Assembly: GCA_002049455.2 (NCBI GenBank)
Contig: KV918867.1
Location: forward strand, 1 to 64,000
Reading direction: 5' to 3'
DNA length: 64,000 nt
From: Porphyra umbilicalis
Lineage: Eukaryota; Rhodophyta; Bangiophyceae; Bangiales; Bangiaceae
In this document: one piece after another, positions 1 through 11,784 of the stretch
How the letters are laid out: every line of letters starts with the position of its first letter
Numbering within the stretch: position 1 is the first letter of the stretch
Translations under genes and position numbers: made by a program
The notes under the pieces: generated by a model
Databases searched by the model: none
Seen by the model: the letters and a program-made list of their open reading frames with translations, nothing else
What the model was told of the DNA's origin: nothing

Positions 1-867
1 CATGCAACACGCGCACGGTGCGGAAGGGGCCGCCCGGTCAAAACGTTGCGCTTACGTGACGGGCCACACGAGTGTCGCAGCGCAACGGATCTGGTGCTCT
101 CACGTGCAAGCGCGAGGTGCGAGCCGATGCGGGCCTCAATACACGCACGCCCACCACACAAATGCTAATCAAGGCCGCCACGGCGCTGCTGACGCGCGCA
201 TTTCCCAGCCGGGTCGGGGAAGTACTAAACATACGTGGAACTTGCTTGCTCCTCACGCAGCTTGATAAGCCCGTGTACGGATCCGTCGGCGCATTTCTGT
301 ACAAATGGTGCTGACCGAATTGCAACTTATGCGACGAGCTCTCGCAGCTAGGGTCGTGCATCACGCCACTTTTCGGGCTGGGTGGGCGATGCTTGCCCAA
401 TCACGGCCTTCGGTACAAGCGCTGACCAGCACACCCCCGTTGACGCCACGGAATAATTAAATTGTTACCGTCTTCAGCTGAGAGCAACAGTAAATGATTT
501 CACAGAACGCTTCTCATGTGCCATTCAGGGCCCTGTACTGGTTTTATTGCATGGTAAGTTTGGAACCAAGTTAATTACGATGCTATCACACCCAATCAGA
601 TTGGGGCGTGCAGGGCATGGCACTCGCGAGTGGCACACGCGAAATACTTGGGACTGCACGCGGCACACGCGCTCTCGCAGCTACGCTGATCTCTTAATGA
701 GGATGTGACGAGTCCCGATTCACGGAGCCAAAGGACCGCTGGGCGGAAGCCAACGACAAGGGCGCCCCGCAGGCACGCGGCCGTGTCAATTGAAAAACGG
801 ACGTAGGGGAGAAAAAAGACCGCACAGCGGGTGGAAAACTTAACCTTTACAAGCACCAAGACGAGCA
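1..867. other. intergenic, no gene seen
   Basis: I see no supported gene, RNA or repeat here. It is the 3' flank of the Harbinger-type transposase relic that begins at 868, so it may hold the end of that element. No terminal inverted repeat like those at 29049 or 43087 is visible. Confidence 0.5.
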
Positions 868-2319
868 TCACCCTATGTAGAGCAGCACGAACTGTTTGCG
901 GTTAGGAAATATATGCTCTGCCAAGTCGTCCCGCAAAAGCTCATTCTCATTGCGGTCAAGGGCGTTCTGCCGCGCCTGAAGTGAGCAGAGCAGAGTACCC
1001 TTGGCATTGACGAAATTGTTCACCGGAACACTCACGAGCTGATCTTGGACAGGGTCAGGACCTTGCTCATGCATGCCGGCGGCCGCTTCCACTGCGGCCG
1101 CCGCCACGTCCGCCGCGCCGTCGTTGGCGCCGTCGATGGCAACGTCTGCGTACAGCCCCGCCGCTACGCGACGCAGGCTCACGTAGCCGTGACGATTCCG
1201 CTTGACCATGATTTTGTGCAAAATCGTGACCGCCCGCGCCGCTTGCCGGAGTTTCTCAGCCGTGGTGAATCGAGCGGGGTGGGGCAGTGCATTAATGCGC
1301 CCCGTGAGGACTGCAAAAAGGCGCTCAACATCTTTGCGTAGGGCTTCTTGTAGGCGGTTGTACGTGCGCTTCTTGAGCGTGTCGGCGTTAGGGTAGGGGG
1401 TGGCGAAAGAGGCGTACCGCGGGTAGATTCCGTCGGCGAGATAATACGACATCGTGCGTGTCCGGTTGTTGACGGTAAACGTTATGGTACGGGGAGGCCA
1501 GACGCATGCAACGATGGCATGGTAGAGGGGTGACAAATTGAGCACGTTGACGTCGTTGTTGCTGCCCGCCGCCCCAATGTTCACGCGCTATACGTACAAG
1601 TCCTCGTCACACACAGTCTCGAGCACAACCGAGCGGTAGCCGTTGCGGTTCTGGTACTGGCCGTGCAGCGCCGTCGGGCACGAGCGCCACCGCCAATGCG
1701 AGCAATCGATTGGGCCGATACAGCCGGGCATTCCGTGCGCCTTCTTCTGGTCCAGGATGACGCACAGCTCCGCGTCTGATGGCGCGCGCAGGTAAGAGGC
1801 GGCGTATTTTTCCACGACAAAGTCGATGAGCTTGTGGACGGCGATAGAGATGGTGGCCTTGCTCAGTTGTACGTACTCGTCCGCGCGGTCGTATTTCTCG
1901 CCGTAAGCTAGCACGCGGAAGGCGACCATCACTTTCTGCAGCGCGTGCGACTGTGGCCCCCCCGTGGCGCTGACGTCTAAACGCCAGAAGGGGCGGCCAC
2001 ACAGCTTGTCATACATATTCAGGAAGACGTCTCTGCCGACGCAAAAGCGCCGGGTGAACACCTCATCCCCGTACAGGGGCGGCCGTTCTTGCCACCCGAA
2101 GTAGGCCATCATAATGCGCTTGATGCCCATGTCGAACCCGCGCTCATGGTTCGCGACACGACCGGGCAGCGAGCCTCGCCGCTGGCGCCGGCGTCGCTCC
2201 GCCACAGAGCGGCGCACCTCCTGGCACAGGGCGTGCAAGCGCGTCATAATCATCGACGCGCTCACGGTTTGGACAGAGGCCAGCTCAAGGTCGTCGTCCA
2301 TGACGTCCGCAGGCTGCAT
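868..2319 (-). pseudogene. PIF/Harbinger (HARBI1-like) transposase relic, one internal stop
   Basis: This is a DDE-superfamily transposase of the PIF/Harbinger type, related to the intact copy at 31676-33547. Shared blocks include GCIGPIDCSHW (first catalytic Asp), GSNNDVN (second Asp), YYLADGIYP, and a Glu in the RKDVERL region. The ATG at 2319 gives an MQ start like the second copy. The open frame can be extended upstream only with non-ATG codons. A TAG at 1588-1590 interrupts the frame between the first and second catalytic Asp. The intact copy has a Trp codon at the aligned position, so one G-to-A change explains it. The frame is otherwise unbroken to 868. No partner gene is visible next to it. 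Family assignment is firm from the motifs; loss of function is inferred from the stop. Confidence 0.85.
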
Positions 2320-2573
2320 CGTCACAATACACGCGAGGTTGGCGGGCACGGGGGCGGGGCACAGGTGCAGGGGGCAGGGAGGCGATGTGCAGGCGCATGG
2401 CACGGGGACGGGGAATGGGGGAGGGCGCACTGGTCATTCACGCACGCCGCATGGGTGGATGTGTGGTGCCGTGGTGCGGACGTCGGGTGCAGGGGACGCG
2501 GTGCGATGATGTGTCAGTGGGCCTGGTCGATGGTACGGGTCGGTGCCATTACATAGGCCTTCGGCTCCTTGAC

Positions 2574-3010
2574 ATCCACCCGTGCACCTCGACCACCATC
2601 GAAATTGGGGCCGCTGGAGGGGGTGGGCAGCGCGCTGTGGCCGCCCCTGTGGGGCTCACCTGTCCCCACCCCGCAAATCGGCCATCCAGGCACAGGTGGC
2701 AGTCGAGGACCTCAATTTCAGGCCAGTGTGGAGGGGTTCCGGCCATCGTGGCTGCCGGCATCCTGATGGCTCCTCCTCACCCCCCAAATCGGCCCTCCGC
2801 GCACCAGTGGCCGTCGATGACCCTCGAAGCTGGGCCGGCTGGGAGGGGCTCCGGTCGCTGCTGCGGCTGCCGCGCGGCCAGCTGCTCCCCACGCCGGAAA
2901 AAAGTCATCCACACAGTGGTTGCTACCGAGCACCCCGAAATTTGGGGCTGCTGGGAGGACACCCGTCCCTGCCGCCATCTCCAGGTGCCTGCGGGGTCTC
3001 CCCTCCCCCG
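2574..3010. repeat. 112-bp tandem repeat, about four degenerate copies
   Basis: A block beginning GAAATTGGGG or a variant recurs at about 2601, 2713, 2826 and 2937, giving periods of 112, 113 and 111 bp. Each copy contains a CAAATCGGCC-like block and GGAGGGG(T/C)TCCGG. The array lies just upstream of the Harbinger-type transposase relic. The Harbinger element at 29049 also has a tandem array upstream of its transposase, so this may be subterminal sequence of the relic element. That link is inference. Confidence 0.75.
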
Positions 3011-4836
3011 AAAACAGCGACGTACGTGAGGGTAACCCTCTTGATCCATACAAAAAAAAGGGCCTCACACCGACCGTGCGATGGCTGGGCCTCGGTGTGG
3101 TCAGCCGCTCCACGCCTCGGCGCGCTGGCCCGTTTCTTGATTATGCATGACGCACTGTCTGAAGCATGACCGCCGGCTTTTTGACGCACCCTGCATCGTC
3201 CCTTCGTGTGAACTGTGACCGACTGATGAATCACATGCCCTGCATCGCCCACAGCTTCGCAAGGCATGACACCATGTGACAAACTACCATCGACCTGCGT
3301 CTCATGGGCGCCCGTCAGGTTCTGACGCTTCGCACCGGCCGGCCGTCACCTGTCCATCACACTCGTGTCCAAACGCTTCTCGGTCGAATTTCTACCACAC
3401 GTCAGGCCCTGTCATAAGTATCGTTCTCAGCTTCGGGTACGGTATATACAAATCCTCGAATTCGAGTCCGAGTGCTGGCCACGTCTATCTTCACGTGTAT
3501 GAATACGAAATATACCTTGAAATCACGGGTAGGAATCAATTCCAAAATTGATGGACTTGGAACAGCTGGCGATCTTTAGCAGCGCCAAGCGCCTATTTTT
3601 CCCGAGCATGTCGGATCCGTTCCGTCACGTGCGTCATCCTGTTTGCGGCGTCATCATCAGCTCGCGTGAGAATTCTAATGGACTCCCTTTGGCGAGCACA
3701 CCACGGTTCGGAGAATCCACCCCAACTAGAACCGTTGCAATATTCAAATCAAGTCCAGAGATCAACTGATACTTAGGGGAGGTGAAACGACATAATTGCA
3801 TTCGAATGGTGCGCTTTCCTGGCTTTAACACCGCTGTCTGTCGGAATTGACAGATACCCACGGCTACCTATTTAATTGTTCATTTGGGTGTGTGTGCCAG
3901 CTGCCTTGCTGCCTACGGGTACGGCAGGTCAGACACTTACACCAGTAAAAACACGTACTCACAATATACGTATGGTAGGGCCTGGTCGCCAGTGTGAGCC
4001 GCTGCCCCCAGCCATGGACGGGTGGGCCACTGTCGGACGCGCCTGGGCATCACGAAATCACATGACGCTTCATTCCACCGCACCGCTCCTGCCTCGTCAT
4101 TCTCGGTCATCCCCACCGATCGTACACCCCGCACGTGGCACCCTCTTGGAAGCGTTGGCGATCGTCGTTTGAGTGATTTCCAAGCTCCAAAACAACACAT
4201 TGACCTTCCAAGTTGCGTTTTGGGCGTCGAACGGCCCCCAGACGGTCCTGTATCACCCCCGATATGCGAACGGTCGACTCGCGTTCGACGCGATTCATCT
4301 TTGAATGTAATGTACTTACTCAATTGCGATAACTGCTGTACATTCAATCTAGCGCCAAACGAGGACGCGTTCGACCATGGAGTAAATGAACGTCCCAGTT
4401 CGACGTTGCAGAACTCAATCGCATCCAATGGCGTCACCGCATCTGAACTCGGGCATAGGAGGCCTGGCAATACAATTAGGCACGGCTTGTAGTTGCCACA
4501 CAGCCCAGCAGTAAGGATCTACCGGCGTATCATCCGGGCCGGGGATGAGACAGCTGTTCGGTTCCTCAGCCGTCTATCCGTCAGTCATGGCCAGCCATCC
4601 GCTCCAGGAGCAGCCGTCGTACCGCCCTGGGGAGAACGAAGGGTGCTTTGTTGCTCGGGCACGCACAGCACAGCGCATCTTTTTTATTGTGCGTGAGTAT
4701 GAGCCATAATCGTGGACCTCTGACGATCCTCATACGTCACTGCGTGGGCGGCCTGCAGGCCGTCCTGGGGAGGAGTATGAGCCGGCCGCCCATGCTGTAG
4801 CGGCGGCCATTTCGCACCAGCCTGATCCGGTGCTTT
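3011..4836. other. gene-free stretch, less GC-rich than its surroundings
   Basis: No ORF here has codon structure or motifs I recognise. The only notable item is a short dispersed repeat at 4388-4430, listed separately. There is no tRNA, long terminal repeat or tandem array that I can see. Confidence 0.5.
4388..4430 (-). repeat. dispersed repeat shared with 28717-28762
   Basis: The reverse complement of 4391-4430 matches 28721-28762 closely across GGATGCG, GAGTTCTGCAACGTCGAACT and the flanking bases. The match continues weakly to a TTTAC at about 4383. In the other copy a 129-bp TA-flanked MITE sits at the corresponding place, so this locus may be the unfilled site. Confidence 0.6.
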
Positions 4837-5109
4837 TTGGCCACACATTCACCCCCGTCTGCAGCACCAGTCGGGCGCCTCGAATTTCCCGCGCGCGCGC
4901 GCGCGCACTCCATAACGGTCACCAGCAAAGGCTGCCGCCGCCGCCGCCTGGGCCGCTGGATCACGCCGCATTCTGACGCCGTCGCTGTGGGGCCCCTCCA
5001 CAACCGCCCGGGGCCTCACTTTAGGGCCCTGAGTGGCTTACTTGTGCGCGTCCGCTTGTGCACCGCCTGCGCGCGCGGGCACACCGTCCGCGGCGGCATT
5101 GGGCGGGGG

Positions 5110-5900
5110 GTGCCGTCAGGTTTTTGCACACCGCGCGCCGCGCCGCGTGGCGCCCGCCGCCACCCCGCGCAGCGGCCGCCGCCCGCGGCCGCCGCCACCA
5201 CCCGCATGCGTGGGCGCACCGGCACCGGCGGCGCTGCAAAGAGGGGGCGGGCACATTTTGCGGACCGCGCTGCGCGCCGCGGCCGCCGCCCGGGGCTGCC
5301 GCCGCCGCCCGCCGGCGTCGGCGCACCGGCACCGGCGGCGCTGAAGGGAGGGGGGGCGGGCGCATTTTGCGCGCCGCGCCGCGCGCCGCGGCCGCCGCCC
5401 GGGGCTGCCGCCGCCGCCCACGAGGGCCGGCGCACCGGCACCCGCGGCGCTGGGGTGGGGGGGGGCGGGCGCATTTTGCGCGCCGCGCCGCGCGCCAAGG
5501 CCGCCGCCCGGGGCTGCCGCCGCCGCCCGCGGGCGCCGGCGCACCGGCACCGGCGGCGCTGCGAGGAAGGGGGGCAGGCACATTTTGCGCGCCGCGCCGC
5601 GCGCCGCGGCCGCCGCCCGGGGCTGCCGCCGCCGCCCGCGGGCGCCGTTTCACCGGCACCGGCGGTTCTGTGGGGGGGGGGGTCGGGCGCATTTTGCGCG
5701 CCGCGCCCTGCTCCGTCGCCGTTGCATGCGTGCGCGGCCCCACCGGCACCGTCCGCGCTGGGGGGGCGGCGGCGGCTATCTGCGCGCCCCGCGGCGCGCC
5801 GCGGCCCCCGTCCGGGGCTGCCGCCGCCGCCCGCGTGCGCGGGCGCACCGGCTCCGTCGGCCATTGGGGGGCGGGGGGCGGCCGGTGTCTTTGCGCCGTG
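5110..5900. repeat. 109-bp GC-rich tandem array
   Basis: CATTTTGCG-type blocks recur at 5254, 5363, 5472, 5581 and 5690, exactly 109 bp apart. Degenerate copies lie on both sides. Each unit holds CGGGGCTGCCGCCGCCGCC and GCACCGGCACCGGCGGCGCTG segments. Because 109 is not a multiple of three and every frame on both strands stays open, the long Ala/Pro/Arg-rich ORFs across 4837-6057 are best explained by lack of A/T, not by coding. Confidence 0.9.
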
Positions 5901-6368
5901 GCTGCGGCGGCCGGAACCACTTCTTGCTCTGCCCGACCCGTTGCTCCTCAGTTTCACAGCCCGCTGCCGCACTGTTCTCGGTGCCGTGAGACAGTGGCTA
6001 CGGCGTATCCAGCTTTTATGCAACGGCTCCCTTCTTCCCGCTATTGTGTCCTTTTAACGACGTGGCTTGTTATCTACATCCGCTCCCTTTGCAAGTAAAG
6101 ACAGAGACATGCTCCACCTTGGTTACCTAGTCATGCTGATGAGAGAAGGAGCGAGTGTACTTGGTAGAGTGTGTCTGGCATTATCAGCGTACATCCGTTG
6201 GGAGCTGAGGAAAGGCAATGGGGACAAGGCACACAACGGTTTACTCGCCTACTTCTTCCAGCCACCAGCGTGCGACAAGAAAGTGCAGAAGAGTACACAG
6301 AAGAGGTCGGAAGATGCAGTCAACGACAGGCAAGACTAACACACATAAAGAAAAGCGTTCACAATTCC
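5901..6368. other. spacer between tandem array and KDZ relic
   Basis: The sequence becomes less GC-rich after the array. I see no gene. It is the 3' flank of the minus-strand KDZ-type gene, and any 3' end of that transposon should lie here. Confidence 0.4.
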
Positions 6369-9300
6369 CTACACCTCATTCTCATCCTCCGAGGCCTCCC
6401 CGCCGGAGTACACGGCACCCTGCGAGTCCGAGGACTCCTGTCCGAGCACGTTGGAGCAGAAAACAACAGACAGAGCTATATTCTCTCGACCATTGTGTTG
6501 CACGATAGCTCCATTAGCGACGATGGGGTCGTCCAGGGCGACGACAACCCCGAGACCCCGAATAGTGACGCGAAGAGCGGCACGGACAGCGACGTGCCCA
6601 GACACCAAACCATCGGCGACGAGTTCCTCCCGACCCGTATCGTCAGCATCGTCGGGGAGGCGTAAATGAGCGCCTTCATCTGCACGGTGCCCTTCCCTTC
6701 CGCTATCAGCCGCCCCGCCTTCGAACTGAGCCGCAGTGCCGAGCTCACCCCTTGCAACGTTCTCGTCCACGGCAACACGTGCAGTAATTCCCGGTTGTGG
6801 CCGACCCGCCGCGCCATCTGCAGCCCGAGCGGCCGCGAGGCCGGCTGCGTGCCTGAGATCGCGCCAAAGGACACCGACAGCCGCTCGTGCGCTGCGTTGG
6901 CCCACCTCCGCAGCGCCGACAAGCACAGAATCTTGAACGGCGGCTTGTCTGGTCTCTTGAATAGGAAAGAGCGCGGCGCATTGACCAGCCACTGCGGCGG
7001 CGGCCTCGCCAGCAGCCGCGCCGGCATTCCGGATGCCCGCTTCAAGAGCTACGTGATACGTGGCCTGCACTGCAGCCAGGCCGGCTGTCCGGCTGAAAAA
7101 GCGGACGGCTGCCTGGCCGGCGGCTAGCCCTGCCTCTTGCGCCGCCGAGTCGACAGCTTGGGCGACCACCACTGGCAGTGCATCGGCAACAGCCACGTGT
7201 ACAGCATGGAGAGGAACAACTGGGGCGGCAGCGGCAACCTCGGCGGCGGGGTCAGCGCGCCCGTCTTGCTGCACCCCGCCTCCGTGCCGACCATCGTCGT
7301 CATCGTCGTCGCCGTTATCGCCAACATTCGCTGCACCTGTTACCATAGCAGCAGCAGCGGCCTGCCGCATTCCGGCTGCGCACGTGCAGCGCCGTCACTC
7401 GCAATAGTCCTGCACGTTCGAGTGGAAGAAGGCGCACATCTGCCGGTGGCCTGTCTCTCTGCCTAACTCCCGCCTCATCTTGACGCGCAAGTTGATGGTC
7501 GCCGCCAGGAGCCGCATCTGGATGATGAAGTGGTCCTGCCGTAGGTGGGCGAGGTGCGTCTTGTACGCCTTGTTGATGGAATTGCGGCTCTCTGCACAGG
7601 CGGTGCTGTGCCGCACCGAGCGTGACAGATACGCGTCGGCGTCGAAGATGCGCGAGCACCCGTGCTGGTGCTTGACGTGGTGGGGGCGGTCGTGGCTGCA
7701 CGCCATGGATGACTCGTTCACCAGCCACGGCACACGGCGCGCCGCGTTGCGGGCGAGCTGACACGCCGTGTCGAAGTAAAAGACCTTGGGAAGCAGGGAA
7801 AAGCGCTGCACAAGCGACGCGAGCACGTGCGATGGCGCCTCCGCGTTGTCCAGAAAGTCGTAGCCGATAAGTAGACCGCACGGGCACAAGAAGTTTTCAA
7901 TGCCCGGCAAAAACGTCTCGGATGTCAGCCATTTGTGCCCGCAGTCGTCTTTCCCAAGCTCCTTGGCCGCCATGGCGCAGAGCGTCTCCCGGTCCGCGCC
8001 GACCATGGGTGCCCGAGCGGCGTTGACCGCGTCGGCCTTGCCGTCCGTAATGAATGCGCGGACAGGCTCCAAGTCAGGCGAGACATGGCCGCTGCGCACC
8101 TCTTCCGCCTGCGCGTCGGCACGCGCAAGCGAGAAGGCGGTGCAGCCAAGGCGCAGAGAAGCAGGGGGCGGATCCAGCCGTGAAGCCACGTGCGCCGCCA
8201 GCTTGGCGGGAGAGGCCTCCCTTCACTGGCTTTCGAACTCGGTGGAGGCATGGGGGGCGCGCCGCCGCCACTCCGACTCCCAGAGCGCGTCAACGTCGCA
8301 CGCGTAGATAAACAGCTCCGCAATAGCTCGAGTCATCAGCGGCTCCGTGTCGGCACCCATGCCGACGAGGCGTAGAAAGGGCCACGCGATACCCACCGAC
8401 TCCACCGCAGCGGCAAAGCGCCGCCAGTCCTCCACCTTCTGAGCCCGAACCATTTTGACAGCCAGCGCCCGAATGCGCACCCTGTCGAGACCGGCAAACG
8501 CACCCAGAACAGGCTGGCCCAGACACGTCGACAGAAACCGTCGCACGGTTCGCCACCGCTCCCGCATTTCGACGGCGGGTAGGCCCCTGCCGACCGCCTC
8601 GGCCATGGGAAGCGCGACGGGGAAGGCACCAACGGGTGGTGCATCGCGAACGTCAGCGCCGCCTCCAGCCACGGCCGCGGGGACATTTGCGGCAATGGGG
8701 GCGACGAAAGCCGCCTGGGCCGCGTCGACATCAACCCCTTGTCCGCCAACAGTGTCGCGCGTCGCGGACGCCGCGGCGTCGCCGTCGTTGTCGCCGTCGA
8801 CGTCCTCCCCGTCCTGGGTGGCCGGCGGCGGGGCCTGGTCCGTCAGCCCAAGGGAGAAGTAGGAAAAGAAGAGAAGACTGGCCGCCCACTGCAGAGTCAA
8901 TGGACTGGCGACGACCACTCCCGGCCCGCGTGGTGTGGGGGTGTCCGACACGTACGAGGAGAGATCCCTCAAGGAAGAGAAATCGGTTTCGGAGAGGCGC
9001 ACCGGCTCCATCCGCTCCGATGTGAGCGCCTTGCGGATCGCGGCGCCTAGGGACGCCACAGGCAGCACCGAGGCAAAGTTCATGTCAATAGGTACGACCC
9101 GGACGTCCTCCGTCATCCGGTTGATCGGCTGCGACTGGCTCCGCAGGATCGAGAGCACCTCCCCGTCGGCAATGACCGCCCAGTACGGGCGGTCACTGTC
9201 AACCTTTCATTTCGTGCAACGAAAGAGAGAGGCCGGCACGATGAGCGTCCGTGCGTAGCGGTGCACCGCTGCGATGACCGTCTGGCGCGCCAGCGCCGAC

Positions 9301-10901
9301 AATGCCCCAGAAAGGGACTTAGCAACTTCCAGCAAGAAGCATAACACAGCCGCGGCGGAGGAGAGTGCGCTGTGCCCCGTAAAAATCATCTGTGTGTTGG
9401 CGTCCATGAAAGTGCGCGTGAAGACCGTCTTGGTGGATTAGGCAAGGAGGGACTCACTGGCGCCGTCGTACGACACAAGCTGGCCGCAGGCGCACGTCCA
9501 TCGCCGCACTGTCACCGCCACGCGGCCGCGCAGCTTGTGTATCGTGCCCCCCGAGTTATGAACCCCCAAGCCATCGTACGCCGCGCCGCACTTGAAGCAG
9601 ACCGCCTCGCACAGCACCTTGGGGACCACCGTCGGCTCACCCGTCGCGCGACCAGCGGCCGCCAGCTGGTCCCACAACAAGCAGTCGGTCACCTCTCCCG
9701 TGCACGGGAGGAAATTACGGAAGCTCCGGCACCGCAGCTCGTCTCCAAACGCTGCGTCTTCAGCCGCGTCAGGCGACACGGCCGGCACGGACGCACGCTC
9801 CACCGACGCCTCCGGCAGGTGAACGTCTTTGAAGGGGTCGCCAAAGTTGCCGCCCATCTCGTTGGCGGCTGCGGTTGTGGAGCGCAGCTCCGTGCACCAC
9901 TCGGTCACGGCCGCCGCGTGCGGGCACCACCAGTGGTCCTTGGTGCAGCTCAACTGCGCGCACGCAGCGCGCATGTGCTGGCGCTTCTTGGACCGGCTCT
10001 TGCCCATTCGAGGGCGGATGACCACCACCGCCCAGGCGCCGCCGGATTGCACCGCAAACACGCCGCGCTTCTTGGCAGTCTTGGTGGCAAAGTGTGCGGT
10101 GTAGTCGGTCACCGTCGCCCCCGCCCCATTGTCGAGCTTGGGGAACCGGTCGAGAAACTCTGCGGCCGTCTCCAAGCCGGCCACCGCCGTCAGGGTCACC
10201 ACCGACGCCTTGAGCGCGCGGGCATGGCAGCAGGTTGACGATGAGCCGATGGAAGTTCGCATTTCCACCGACTCGGCGCCGCCGCGGCCGCCGCACGAGC
10301 AGAGAAACAGCACCGCGCCGCGGATGCGGCCACACCACACGGCGTAACCACGCTCGCCCTCGGACAGCACCACCGCCGCACCGTCGGCCACGCACGCAAC
10401 GCGGAACAGCGTGCCCTGACACCCAATCGCCTGCGGCTCCGTTGAGATAGCCAGCCCCAGCGCCTGCGTGATACGCGACGAGATGATGTCGATCAGCCCC
10501 GAGACCTCCGGCCGGTCGTCCACTACGTCCTGCTCGGGCTCAGACAAGACGGCGCCGTCGCCGATGTCTTCATCCCCCGCCCCCGCCGGGTCCATCCGCT
10601 CTGTGTGCGCGTCTGGGTCGGAGGCGCCAGCGGCAGGGTCACGAGCACCCTGTCGTCGGCGTCGCGGCCGACGGCGACCGTCACCTGCCCTGGAAGCCGT
10701 ACCCATTGCACCTGCTCCGCCCGCCCGGCCGGCCGAGCCCGCCGCGCCCGCACCGCCCGCACCGCCCGCACTTCGCCGGCGAGTGCGCTTGGTGACGATA
10801 GGGACCGCCCGCGCGCACCGGCGGATAGCCAATACTGGCTGCGGCAGCGCACCACCGCCATTATCAGCGTCCTCGCCCGACCCGACGCAATTCTCCTCCA
10901 T
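6369..10901 (-). pseudogene. KDZ (Kyakuja-Dileera-Zisupton)-type transposase, four in-frame stops
   Basis: One reading frame runs from an ATG at 10901 to a stop at 6369. It is broken by TAA (9438-9440) and three TGA codons (9207-9209, 8223-8225, 7395-7397), at codons 488, 565, 893 and 1169. No frameshift is needed to join the parts. The N-terminal half has Cys/His-rich segments (CSCGG, WCPHAAAVTEWC, CFKCG, WTCACG) followed by a YDGAS block. The part around codon 1044 has KDZ-core features: a GYDFLDN block, FYFDTACQL, DRPHHVKHQHGC, CAESRN and a QDHFIIQMRL block. Residues after the last stop are Ala-rich and end in DENEV. That tail may be real or just open by composition. This looks like a transposase with nonsense mutations only, so decay is recent or stops are read through; decay is the simpler reading. 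No terminal repeats were found. Confidence 0.75.
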
Positions 10902-11162
10902 ATCACCGACGCGGCAGGCGTCACCCGCGCCGCCGAGAACAGGAACGAAGAAAAACAGCAGGTGACGAGCCCGCCCGAGGCCGCCGCGATAGCTTCACAG
11001 TTGAGCCTGTTGTCTTCGGGCAGGAGACCCGAAAGCACAGAACCTGCCAGGCGTCCGCTGCAAGGTCGCAATCGGGGGTGTTTAGAAACAGTGGGAGCAC
11101 GAACACGGAACGCTCTTCACGGTCACAGCCGGGGAGGGGGGGGGGGGCGGCAGAACACTGCG

Positions 11163-11555
11163 TGTAGCATATCTCTGCTACCAATTGACACTTAGCCACG
11201 AGTAGCCCCCTTGACTGGCCGAATCCACGGATTTGTGTGACTCGGCTTGTGGCACGCCCTTTGGGGGGTTACTTCCGCATTGTTTATTTTTTATTGCTTG
11301 TTTGCTTGCCTGTCTTATCTGTCTGCCGGCACTCATTACGATCGCTTGATCGGATGGTCGATCGACCAGTGCCGCTGTTTGTATTAGACCACCGTGGGTC
11401 CGGGGTCGCCGTCGTGGGCGCCACCTGGCTCTTCATCGGATGCCCTTCAACAAAAGGTCTTCTTCCTCGCCGCGACGGCGATAGAACTCGCTTTATTGCT
11501 TGGCTACGGTCGGTCTCAGTACACTGGTAATTGAACTTACGTTATTAATACCACA
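11163..11555 (+). repeat. 5' LTR of element G1
   Basis: 393 bp, starting TG and ending CA, nearly identical to 19614-20006. An AT-rich TTTATTTTTTATTG block near 11282-11297 could serve as the promoter TATA region. That role is inferred. Confidence 0.92.
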
Positions 11556-11557
11556 TT

Positions 11558-11574
11558 TGGTGGAGCAGCAGGGG
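11558..11574 (+). other. primer-binding site of G1
   Basis: TGGTGGAGCAGCAGGGG starts two bases after the LTR. TGG complements a tRNA CCA end, and the following bases would pair with an acceptor strand reading CTGCTCCA. The same sequence follows the 5' LTR of the second gypsy element (51933), so both use the same primer tRNA. The tRNA identity is not determined. Confidence 0.75.
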
Positions 11575-11784
11575 ATACCCTCGCCTTCATCGTGCCTCGC
11601 GGCACGGTGTCCCCGAGAACTTTCTCGCTGCCTCGTGGCATTCTGACGGGGTCGATACGGTCGCTTGGCGCGCGGGGCGTAAGCCATCGACTCGTGGGCG
11701 TGGTGCCGAGGGCATCACGGTTGAGATCTCCGAAGTTGGCGCGCAGGGCGTAAGCCAAGTCGGAACACTTGTTCAGGTCCCAGT

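Noticed and set aside
4837-6098. Several 300-400 residue ORFs on both strands
   Set aside because: They follow the 109-bp array, are open on both strands and lack any domain. The array period is not a multiple of three, so no protein is conserved across units.
6666-7127. Plus-strand ORF opposite the KDZ tail
   Set aside because: It has no recognisable motif and lies antisense to a frame that continues the KDZ gene.
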